Source: Gnetum montanum (lineage: Eukaryota > Streptophyta > Gnetopsida > Gnetales > Gnetaceae). Taken from it: 29,329 nt of DNA. Positions within the stretch are counted from its first letter, which is position 1. Each line of letters starts with the position of its first letter. Shown here in pieces: positions 11,634-20,429 of this stretch. Below the pieces are notes generated by a model that saw nothing but the letters and a program-made list of their open reading frames with translations, ran no database searches and was not told the DNA's origin. Both the position numbers and the translations under genes were made by a program. The stretch is taken from NCBI GenBank assembly GCA_015680685.1, contig MNCI01004352.1:51151-80479 (forward strand), written 5' to 3'.

Positions 11634-12030
11634 AAACTACTTTTTAAAACTCCATTGTGATTGTGTTTCATGCTCTCTATATCGTAGTTATTGGCTTCAG
11701 GCTAGCATAGACTATAACATCCCTGTGGACTTGTTGCACGCATAGCAATAGCTAGCTCTTAGGCTAGCATAGGCATTGTCTACTAGCCTACCAATGTAGA
11801 TTGGACCCCATAGTCAATCTCCTTGAGACCCTTTGTAGCAACTCAAATCACACTTGTTTTCACTATTGCTAAGTTTTCTTTCTCTTTAGTTGGAGCTTAG
11901 TTGTCTCCAATGTAGTCAGCGTAGTCCACTCTTCGGTGTGGAGAGCGTAGTCAGCATAGTTCACTCTCTAGTGTGGAAAGCATAGTCAGCATAGTCTTCT
12001 CTCTAGTGTAGAGAGCATAGTCAGTGATAA
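11634..12030 (+). other. Family B leader with a 35-bp x3 array
   Basis: Non-coding leader. Three tandem units of exactly 35 bp begin at 11913, 11948 and 11983, with a partial fourth at 12018. Each reads TAGTCAGC(G/A)TAGT, then pyrimidines, then GTGTGGAGAGC. The words AGCATAG and AGTC are those of the U3 array at 9995-10470. No gag follows: the sequence switches to a minus-strand A gag near 12100. Confidence 0.65.
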
Positions 12031-12099
12031 CAAGTCCCACTAGGATAGTACAGTTGGTTGTAGAACTATCTATAATTACCTTGTGGAAAATGTAATTTC

Positions 12100-13480
12100 C
12101 TAGGCATTTGCTTTTGTATGAACTTGGGATTCAAAGCAAAAGCCCAATACTAATGTAGATGTAACATGACTAGGCAATAGCCCTTTGGATGATCATATAG
12201 GCATATGTTAGATCCATCATCATCTTCTATGGTTGAGTCCATAGCCTCTTCACCTATAGCCATTTTTCCTTTTTTTTGTTAAGTGTTCCTACCAGTTTCT
12301 TAGTTCTTTTTCCTCTTTTTGTTTTGATCACATGATTCTTTCTTTTTTTCTGGTTATCTTATTCTCTATGATTTTTACCTAAGTTGTAAATTTATCATTC
12401 ACCAACTCCCACATCTAATCTAGCATTGCTTCAAGCTCATCAACAGAATTTTGTATTGGTGAGGTTTGTTGTGAAATCACCTCATCGAGAGTTACCTCTT
12501 TTTCCTCATCATAGATATGGATCCTCTTCTTTTGAAAAGTTCAATACTATTTATATTCCTCTAAATTCTCTTGTTTACATAGCTCTCCTTCTTTTTTTGT
12601 CACCCACTCGATTAGCCTTTGTATCTAATTGGCTTTTAGTTCGGATAATTGACCTTGGGCATAAATCACAAGGGTCTCCCTCATTTGATTACAAAGCCCA
12701 TCTATGATATGTAAAAGTTATTCTTTTTGAGAGAAATCATGGCTAGGACATCTATGTAGTAGCAAATAGTATCTATCCAAGGCCACATCAAAGGGTTCAT
12801 GATTTTCTTGCTTCCACCCTTGGATTTATTTTTTCAAGCTGCACACTCTTGCATAGGTTTCGTATCTTTCATTGAAGAGTTCCAACATTTTCAACCATTG
12901 ATGAACTGAATCTAGTTCCAATGATCTATATCAACTTTCAACTTTGTCTGCTAGTATCCTAGGAAAGATCTTAAGCTTTTTCCACTTACATTCAATATTT
13001 TGCAAGGTGCAAGCATCATGGAAGGCTTGTAAGTGATGTTGTGGATATGAATTATAGCCTCCCTTAAACTTAGAAATGTTTTCCATATTAAGTTGTTTGA
13101 TGTAGCTATTCCTTTGATGCCTTTGGGGTATTTAAACTACCTCCCTAATCTATGTCAAGTTCCTACTAGCCAACAAGGGTTCATCTATATCAAACACATC
13201 ATTGTTTTAGTCTATATTTCTATTTGTTTGATTTTGATGACCTTGTCTATGCTCATCTTGATGTCTTTGATTTTTCCCTTGGGTTCAATTTCTATCTCTA
13301 TCTTGACCCCATAGTAAAGCTCTATCTCTATACCTATGTTCATTTTCATCAGAACTAGATGTTGAAGAGGATGAGGAAGATGAAAAACTAGGAGATTCAC
13401 CATGGCTCCTATATCTCCCCCATGATCCCTTAATTTATCTTTTCTAGGTTTAGAGGAGGCTTTAGGCCTTGAAGCCCTCC
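12100..13480 (-). pseudogene. gag: Family A gag, reverse copy
   Basis: On the minus strand: a serine-rich start (SPSFSSSSSSSTSSSDENEH, about 13400-13340), an acidic FDIDEPLLASRN stretch, then a capsid region with FKGGYNSYPQHHLQAFHDAC (about 13056-12997), LQNIECKWKKLKIF, and WLKMLELFNERYETYARVC. Near 12214-12174 a degenerate knuckle reads ICLYDHPKGYC, lacking its first cysteine. Several in-frame stops occur, mostly TAG. Read 5' to 3' it follows an A LTR and PBS (13798-13781). It stops near 12100 against the B leader, so protease and pol are absent. Confidence 0.7.
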
Positions 13481-13780
13481 TTGTTCTAGGACTTTCTCCA
13501 TCTCCTCTAGGATTTTCTACACTAGTTGAACATAATCCTTAAGTGTAGCAACGATCAAAATGAGCATACAAAACCCCTGCATGAGGTTGTTCACTCCAAC
13601 TCTCTTCAGTATAGATGTTATCATTTCTCCTATGAGAGTTTTCATCATACAACGCATTATTGGTCCTATGTGAAGAAGACATGCTTTTAATGTATGTGAC
13701 TTAATATTTTCTAAAAGATAAATTGTTAACATCTTAACAGTGATTGTTTATGATACAACTAATCTAGATAACTAGCACCA

Positions 13781-13798
13781 TCCCCAACAATGATGTTA
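13781..13798 (-). other. Primer-binding site of family A (reverse)
   Basis: On the minus strand TAACATCATTGTTGGGGA follows the LTR end ATCA. Every difference from the tRNA-Asp-type PBS is a C-to-T or G-to-A change, including both G of the initial TGG. A leader of about 300 bp without recognisable features (13481-13780) leads to the gag at 13480. Confidence 0.6.
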
Positions 13799-14549
13799 AT
13801 GATGAGCAATGAATACCCCCTATGCCCAACCATACAAATTACGAGTGTTCACACACAACCTGATTGTATTCTATGGATGGGACTAGTTTGGCATCTAGAT
13901 CATTAAGTATTAATCACAGTTTTCTATCTTCTCATTTTGACTAGTGGTAGCTTTGTCAGGTATGGTTTAGTCCAAAGTGAGGCATATGATGATTGATGTT
14001 GTTTCGGCTTTATGCTACTCCTAATGATAATAGAGAAATTAATTATTTTATATAATTAATAATAGAAAGATAAAGTCTAACCTAGCCTATGGGCAATAAG
14101 TGTCTATTCCTAGCTTACCATGCATGTCTTGAACCCATGTATCCACTACTGGGATTACCAAGCATTATGCTACTAGGTGAACCAAGCAATAACATTGTTG
14201 GGATTACCAAGTGAATACATGTTTACACTTAAAACTGGCCACACTCATTCCACAAATTTATTAATATGCATAGAAACATAAATATTAACTAAGTACATGG
14301 AATATAAATTACATTAAAAATAAATTTAATCTAAGTCAAAGTGCTATAATGAATAAGAATCAATCTTGATCTTGTTTCCATTCATAGAATGTGTTCAGGT
14401 ATATTTCCACTCAAATAAGATATCATACAAATAACTCAAATCCACACTACAAACACTCATTGACTATTATCTAAGACTACGAAATAAAACTACAAGGGCT
14501 TAGCTACTCTATTGACCAAAAGATGTAAAATATGCAGTGGGAGCATACA

Positions 14550-14557
14550 TATCTATA
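14550..14557 (-). promoter_or_regulatory. TATA-like box of LTR A4
   Basis: The minus strand reads CCTATAGATATGTATGC, one change from the TATAAATATG seen in the copies at 980 and 7829. Confidence 0.45.
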
Positions 14558-14642
14558 GGCAGAGGTAGACACTACATCAACGCATCATCCCATGCATTGA
14601 TGGAATTGCATCAATTGTGGTGGATACATGGTTCAGGCAGCA

Positions 14643-14694
14643 ATATCGGGTATCTGATATTGCATGGTTGATCTGATATCGCATACGTGATATC
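14643..14694 (-). repeat. GATATC word array upstream of TATA in LTR A4
   Basis: AATATC, GATATT, GATATC and GATATC occur within 52 bp. The last two are 14 bp apart (GATATCGCATACGT), the same 14-bp unit type as in the array at 29078-29142. Confidence 0.6.
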
Positions 14695-14900
14695 ATGATT
14701 CATCATACCCTCATGAATGAATGAAAACTCATCCTTGAGTTGCTTACAAAATATTGGTAAGGTTTGGGATTATTGACTGAATGACTATTGATAGTGGAAT
14801 AGAATGACTAACTCAACATGCCCAGTGAACGGATCAACAATACATTACATGATAGCATTAGTGTTCATGACCAAAAAAGTGAACACTATACATAAATGAC

Positions 14901-16744
14901 ATCTAGCCTTATTTGGCAACTGGAAGAGAAGAAGGAGAGAGAGAGAAGAGAATGAGATGTGTTGCTATTGATACCAATATAACGCTTGTCATTGTTCATC
15001 CATAGCCATGCTACCAATCTTGCTCCTTTCATAAACGTTCCAATTTCGGTCCATCCTGAGTGCATCCTTCAGGCCCAGTCCATTGTTGTATTATCACCAT
15101 CTGCACATACAACATAGTCACAAATGAGTGAGGATGGATAAATCACAATGTAGTTGATACCTTGCCTTGATATGAAGTACATTGGCTAAGGTATGGTTAT
15201 GGAAAATACTAATTCTAGAGTTTTAACATTGGTGACTACCTAAGGTGTAGGGATTAGGAAAAATTGAAAAATGTTTTGTGCCTAGGCCCCCATGACTAAG
15301 AGCAAATCTCCAGTAGCGAAAGGGTGGAGAAAGATAAGGAATAAGAGAGGTGGAGAAAAAGTAAAAATGGCAATGCCAATAAAATGGATGTCATGGATGG
15401 GGATGAAATAAAAAATGGTTGATTGTAGGAAATGTTTAAGCGAAAGAAGTTAACAAATGTACCAAAAAGGAATGTTAATGGGTCCTCCCCAAAGTAGGCT
15501 CATACCTTTAGTGCCCTGACAGACCTACAAACCAAAGAGTCCATAGGTTCTAGGAATGTCATTGGAAAGAAAGAGTTAAAAACTTACCCACAAGAAACTA
15601 CTAAGGAAGAACAATGCATCAACCAAGATACAGACTAATGATAAAACCAACAATGCAGTGAGAAATGGAAAAGAAAGGTGGAGAGGAGATAATGGAATGG
15701 AAATCCAAAAACAAGGTTTTGTATAGTCCCTTGCATGTTTCATGGTTAATGTGATCAAGTATAACTCCTTCCAAATTCGGACTCGAACCAACCACATTCA
15801 GTTACCTCGCATCAACACAATTGACCAACCCATCCACCTAGAGCAACAAGAATGCCTCTACAAAAAGTCACCACCATTCCAAGGAGAGCAATATTGAGAA
15901 CTAGGAAGTGAGAAGGGGCCTTAGTTGGAGGGAACCTTCAGGCATGGGTAACATTTCTTTCCAGTTCCATAACTAGTGCATGTAGCCCAAGATCATTATT
16001 GTGTCTAAGGGGTGTGCTTTGAATTCCCACTGGGTTTATTTTTTCACATGAGAACCACACCATGCAAAGACTTATTTTTATGAACTCAGCTTCCGGTGAT
16101 TTGATGAATGGTCATAATGGTGGAAAACCCAAAGAAAAAACATCCAAGCACTCAAGAGAATAGCGAGTACAAATGCATAGAATCCCCTTGAAGTCACACC
16201 CTTTTCCTCCTTTGAGTCTTTCCTTAGTTTGAGAATTGCTCAATCCCCAATTCATTAACAGTTTCATTAAAGAAAGGGACTATACAATTCCAAGTCAAGG
16301 GAGACCATAGGAATTTATGGATGTGTGAAAGTCATGGACTCATTGCCTGTTAATCAAAAGAACCATACCTTAATATTGACATCATACTTCAAAGGTAAAA
16401 TCCAGACATTAGCAATCAATATGATATTATTCATACCACCATCATGAACACTTATTGGGTGATAAACAAAATAAAGTAATCATACAAAGAAATGGTAAAA
16501 ATATGAACGATGGTGTAAAAAAAAACAAAAAAGATTAAAGAAATGTGCAAAACAAAAAATATGTAAAAAAAAATATGTAAAATAAAAAAAGTGCAAAACA
16601 AAAACTTAGAAAGAACTGAGAGCCTAAAATGATTATCTGAGGTGGCCATCTCCCCCATGACTAAGTTGGAAGGAGGAGATCCGAAATAATGAGCAAGGTT
16701 GCCCACTTACAGAGGTAGCATATGTACTGGCTAACCTAAACTCA
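14901..16744. other. Retrotransposon 3' region, largely unrecognised
   Basis: It lies between the integrase end and the A4 LTR and so is probably the 3' untranslated or accessory region of the minus-strand element. Visible details: a 31-base purine run (14922-14952) that could be a polypurine tract for a forward LTR but is not followed by a recognised one; a possible SINE (15779-15836); and runs of A with GTAAAA or GTGCAAAA spacers (about 16515-16610). The open frames here look like by-products of base composition. Confidence 0.4.
15779..15836 (-). other. Possible tRNA-derived SINE or tRNA relic (A box and B box)
   Basis: The minus strand has GGTTCGAGTCC at 15789-15779, a full match to the Pol III B-box consensus. 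About 35 bases upstream is TGGATGGGTTGG (15836-15825), a partial A-box match. The spacing fits a tRNA-type promoter. No cloverleaf with clear acceptor pairing and no target-site duplication was found, so a chance B box remains possible. Confidence 0.3.
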
Positions 16745-17590
16745 TGAAAAGGTTTTTTTTTTATTGCACATTGACTAAGAGTCTCTTATCTAGGCTCTCA
16801 GGTTTATATATGGTCATGGCCCCTAAAGGAAAAGTTACATAGATAATGTAAGGTCCTTCCTACAATGTTTGAAATTTGGTACATTGTGACACATGTGTGG
16901 GGTTCCAGTAGAGAACCTTATCTCCTAGTTGGTACTTAAATCCCCTAATTTTCAAGTCATGACGTTGTTTATTAAATGCCTTGTGCAACTCATTAGATGA
17001 TAGGGCAGCTAGTCAATTCTCATCTAGCAAGTTAAGGATCATTAACCTTTGTTTTTGTGCTAGATCGAGGACAATGTTAAGCTCACATGCCATGGTTAGT
17101 GTACAGAGCTCGGTTTGGATAGGGAGCATTGGAAGTTTTCCATACACTAGCTCATAGGGAGAGTAGCCTATAGGGAGTTTCCACATGGAGCAGTATGCCC
17201 AAAGAGCATCATTCAATTTACTGCTCCAATCTTGCCTATATTTGCTAATAGTTCTAATCAGTATCTTAGTAATCTCCCTATTGGTGACCTTGACTTGACC
17301 ATTTTATTAGGGGTGGTACAGTGTACTCAATTTGTGCTCAACCCCTAAGTGTTGCATTAGCTTTCAAAAAGTTGCACCTATAAAGTGTGTACCATTATCC
17401 AAGATAAGTGCACACCAAACTTGTTGATGACTTGTTGTTGAACAAATCGAGCAGCTATAGATGATGTGCAATCTTTAACAGCAACTGCTTCAACCCATTT
17501 TGTTAAGTAGTCTATAGCAACTACGATGTAAGCTTTTCCATTGGACATTGGTGTAATGGACCCCATGAAATCAATTCCCCAAAGGTCACC
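16745..17590 (-). pseudogene. Integrase core and C-terminal domain of family A pol
   Basis: Integrase inserts retrotransposon cDNA into the host chromosome. The minus strand reads LWGIDFMGSITPMSNGKAY (from 17584), then VVAIDYLTKWVEA with the first catalytic Asp at 17512-17510. The second Asp is in LDNGTHF at 17399-17397, reached after a frameshift. Exactly 35 codons later (17291-17289), where the third acidic residue is expected in NGQxExTNR, there is Lys. The chain continues through LNDALWAYCS, SPYELVYGKLPMLP and a C-terminal GPYIIYVTFPLGAMTI near 16850, ending about 16745. The N-terminal zinc-binding domain is not on this strand; it lies inverted just upstream (17590-17985). Stops and frameshifts plus the lost Glu make it non-functional. 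Confidence 0.75.
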
Positions 17591-17985
17591 CATGAGGACA
17601 AACTGGTACAGTAGCATTTTGACCTATCTCCTTACCCAACAAACACCACAAGACTTGGACCTTAAGAAGAAACAACAGTTTCTTCATAGAGCCAAGTAAT
17701 TTATGGAAATCAATGGACAACTTTACAAAGCATGTCCCAATGGCTTGGTTCGATGGTGTGTTCCTGATAGAGATCAACTAAGAGTTCTCCAAGATGCTCA
17801 TGAGGGCCCTTGTGGGGGTCACTATGTTGGGAGATGAATAGCTATTAAGATCCTGCTTATAGGGTATTATTGCCCTACTTTGTTCTGGGACACCCATCAC
17901 TTCGTTCAATTCTGTGAACACTATCAATGTGATGGGGGAATGACTACTAGAATGGAAGTTTTGCAACAATGGATTCAACCATTCA
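17590..17985 (+). pseudogene. Inverted segment with the integrase zinc-binding (HHCC) domain
   Basis: In contrast to the pol sequence on both sides, this piece codes on the plus strand. It starts with NWYSSILTYLLTQQTPQ (17601 on), the linker that normally follows RNase H, then KKKQQFLHRAK, GQLYKACPNGLVRWCVPD and LQDAHEGPCGGHY with the two zinc-binding His. Next come YYCPTLFWDTHHF and CEHYQCDGG (expected C-x2-C; the second Cys reads Tyr), ending with QQWIQPF near 17984. The next expected residues (xLWGIDFMG) lie on the minus strand at 17590, while the RNase H tail (HFPNEFLFA) lies on the minus strand from 17990 up. A simple inversion of about 395 bp explains this. Confidence 0.8.
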
Positions 17986-17989
17986 CTAC

Positions 17990-18700
17990 ACCGGCAAAGA
18001 GGAACTCATTAGGGAAGTGATCAAAAATAGGATACTCATCCTCTTTGCTATCCCAGCACAACCGAGATAAATGATTGGCAACTACGTTCTCGGTGCTTTT
18101 ATGATCGATCATCGTTAGATCGAACTCTTGTAGGATTACCAACCATCATATAATATGGGGGCTTACCATTCGCTTATTCATGAGGAACCGAATTGCACTA
18201 TGATCTATGTATGAATACATTGTATCCCAATACATAGTGCCTAAATTTTTCTAGTGTAAACACTACAGCCATTAATTCTTTTTCCATAGTAGTGTAGTTA
18301 AGTTGTGCACCAGCTATACTTCTACTTGCACAGTGGATATAATAAGGATGTTTTTGATCATCTAACTATGTAAGTAAAGCTCCTAAGGCATAGTTGGATG
18401 TATTAGTCATGACATGGAACAATTTGGACCAATCAGGAGCTTGTAGAATGGGTGTTTCTACTAGCTTGTATTTCAAAGCTTGGAAGGCAAGTTCGCATTC
18501 CCTAGTCCACTCGAAGGGTACATCCTTTTTCATTAGCACTACCAATGGTTTGGTAATCTTCAAAAAGTTCTTTATGAATCTCATATAGTAGCCATTGTAT
18601 CCAAGGAATGACCAAATGTCTTTGATAGTTTTCAGTTGATGGGTAATTCCTTGGATGACCATGATTTTCTTAGGATCTACCTCTTTTTTTGCATGTGAAA
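17990..18700 (-). pseudogene. RNase H and connection region of family A pol
   Basis: RNase H removes the RNA strand of the RNA/DNA hybrid during reverse transcription. The minus strand gives SFLGYNGYYMRFIKNF (from about 18610), PFEWTRECELAFQALK and APDWSKLFHVMTNTSNYALG. The first catalytic Asp of the usual DASxYA motif is Asn here (18404-18402). The Glu in TMEKELMAVVFTLEKF is kept, and DHSAIRFLMNK is present. A one-base frameshift lies near 18200 and several TAG stops interrupt. The domain ends with HLSRL, then HFPNEFLFA near 17990, where the inverted segment begins. Confidence 0.75.
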
Positions 18701-19400
18701 TTTTATGCCCAAGTAGTATGCCTTCTTGGATCATTAAATGGCTTTTCTACCAATTGAGCCTTAGATTAGTCTCTACACATCTTTTCAGCACTTTCTCTAA
18801 CTACTCCAAGGCTTGATCAAAACTTGCTTCATAAGTGGAGAAGTCATCCATAAAGACTTCCACATCATTCCCTATCTGCTATTGGAATATGCTTAGAATA
18901 AGCATTGAAATGTGGTAGGGGCATTGCACAAGCCAAACGACATTTGTTTATATGGAATCGCTCCCCAAGGACTGGTGAACATAATTCTGGCTTGATCTTC
19001 TGGGGCTATTTGTATTTGGTTGTATCCGCTATAGCCATCTAGAAAACTATAATAGCAATGCCCTACGATTGTGTCCAAGACTTGGTCAACAAATGGCAAT
19101 GGGAAGTGATCCTTAAATGTTGCCATATTTAGTAGCCTAAAATCTATACACACCCACCATTTGCCTCCCTTTTTAGGCACGATTACTAAGGGCCTAACCC
19201 ATTCGCTATCAGCAATGGGGTATATGAACCCAGCCTTTCAAAGCTGTTCGATTTCTTCTTTCACTACTTCCTTCAACTTTGGGTTCAGTTGCCTCTATGG
19301 TTGTTTTCAAGAATTCATAGTGGAGTCATTATAAATCCTATGCTTGCATATCCTAGGATCTATTCCAGTTAATTCCGGATATGACTAGGCAAAGGCTTTT
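18701..19400 (-). pseudogene. Reverse transcriptase of family A pol
   Basis: RNA-directed DNA polymerase of a Ty3/gypsy element. The minus strand reads GIDPRICKHRIYNDST (near 19345), NPKLKEVVKEEIEQL, AGFIYPIADSEWVRPLVIVP, then KKGGKWWVCIDFRLLN, FPLPFVDQVLD, YSFLDGYSGYNQI and FTSPWGAIPYKQMSFGLCNA. The catalytic motif is FMDD at 18854-18843 within DVEVFMDDFSTY, followed by SFDQALE, NLRLNW and EGILLGHKIS (near 18705). FMDDFSxY with SFD is typical of the Athila side of the plant OTA clade. TAG stops replace likely Gln or Glu codons at about 18890, 18810 and 18750. Confidence 0.85.
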
Positions 19401-19809
19401 GACCACTTGTTTATTACCTTGAGCAAACTTTTTTTTGTTGCGAAGCAAGTCTTGTGTTGATGATTACCAGTTTCCCATTCTTAAGGAACGTGTACTCCAT
19501 ACTGGTGGGAAATGATTTTAGCTCTAGGGGCTCTTGTTTAAATTTCTTAAAAATTTCCAACTTCCCCCAGTTGATTTTTTCTAAGTTAGGACTAGGAAGT
19601 TGGTAGTGGAATTACTCTAATGCATCAATGCTATCTATATAAGCATAAGTCAAATCCTCAGTCATTTCCATGCATATCAGTGAGCTTCTTTCTTGATCAG
19701 CTATCAGCAACTAGGTGTCTACTTGTTGTGTGGCTACTACATACAGGCACCTTTGTATATTGATCATTTGTGCACACGGATTGCATGCAAACAATGTTAA
19801 ACTTTGCAC
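19401..19809 (-). pseudogene. Protease-RT linker of family A pol
   Basis: On the minus strand the frame carries SFPTSMEYTFLKNGKLVIIN (around 19520-19462), which matches the LEYAFL..LPVIIN linker before RT in Athila-like polyproteins, and SYPELTGIDP leading into RT. The rest is poorly conserved and holds stops. Confidence 0.6.
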
Positions 19810-20400
19810 AACCCATGATCTCTACACGCAATTGCACCTTGTGTCATTATATGTGATGCATGGAACCTTCTTCTTCTTGATCTTTCCAAAAGTATTTTCC
19901 TTAGATATTTCTAGGGAAAGATCATGGATTCCTAGGCATGCATCGATAGTGCTTAGCCATGCCCTTCCCATTATGATTGGGAAGTCCCCCTTGCTATTAT
20001 TCACTTGGATCACCAAGAAGTTAGCTGGATACGACCATCCACAAATAGTGGTAACAATATCCTCCACTAATCCCAAGGGAACAGTGATGAACTGGTTGGC
20101 TAACTCTAAGTAGATGTTGCTATTTTTCAATGGGGGCAGGTTCTAGGCCTTATACATTTCTTGGGATATTAGGTTGACACCAGAGCCTGAATCCAAAAGA
20201 GCTTTGCATGGCTCATTCCTGATGATTTGTAGATAGATTAGGGGACTCCCAGGATCAGATAATTTCCTAGGAAGGTGGCCAACTTTGATCCAATCAGTAA
20301 TGGCATGTGTTAACATGACCGTATGCATTGAATGTAGTGTTAAGTTCAAAGGGGGCTCCGAACCTTTAGTTAATATGGAGGCATCCAAAGACTCAACCAC
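19810..20400 (-). pseudogene. Aspartic protease of family A
   Basis: Retropepsin that would cut the Gag-Pol polyprotein. CKALLDSGSGVNLISQEMYK (from about 20205) carries the active-site DSG at 20193-20185. After an in-frame stop the second half continues: ELANQFITVPLGLVEDI (flap side), FLVIQVNNSKGDFPIIMGRAWLSTIDA (near 20007-19930, the family's IxLGRxxL motif) and LSLEIS. The half after about 19880 is basic and less conserved. It sits between gag and RT, as expected for Ty3/gypsy. Confidence 0.75.
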
Positions 20401-20429
20401 TTGGGGTTGTAAAGGCTTGGTTGGACTAT

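Larger units (their letters stand above)
13800..14900 (-). mobile_element. Family A LTR, reverse copy (A4)
   Basis: Closely matches LTR A2 over about 750 bp. U5 has the three ACCAAGCA..CTACTAGG repeats (14152-14217), and a TATA-like box TATAGATA is at 14557-14550. The GATATC array at 14643-14694 has words at 14656, 14675 and 14689, and the conserved U3 block TCATACCCTCATG follows near 14700. The upper limit is uncertain. On its strand it is followed by PBS and gag, and preceded, further up, by the pol region ending near 16745. Confidence 0.6.

Noticed and set aside
14922-14952. 31-base purine run as a polypurine tract
   Set aside because: It is on the plus strand, but no family A or B LTR start follows it, while the neighbouring element runs on the minus strand; noted only as low-complexity sequence.
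7608-16665. CCCCCATGACTAAG shared by 15287 and 16652, with a near match at 7608
   Set aside because: Too short to show homology; neighbouring sequence matches only weakly, so an extra LTR near 15230 is not called.
16452-16706. Hydrophobic minus-strand ORF resembling membrane segments
   Set aside because: The Phe/Ile/Leu runs come from T-rich homopolymer sequence on the minus strand; an env protein is not supported.
17586-17978. Minus-strand open frames and an apparent C-x2-C followed by MLLYQF..WGIDFMG
   Set aside because: The minus reading looks like a zinc-finger tail at first, but the spacing before WGIDFMG is wrong, while the plus strand carries the full domain from WYSSIL to QPF. The minus frames are antisense to the inverted piece.
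19715-20113. 132-codon plus-strand ORF
   Set aside because: It is antisense to the protease second half (GDFPIIMGRAWL), which has clear family motifs; the plus reading shows none.
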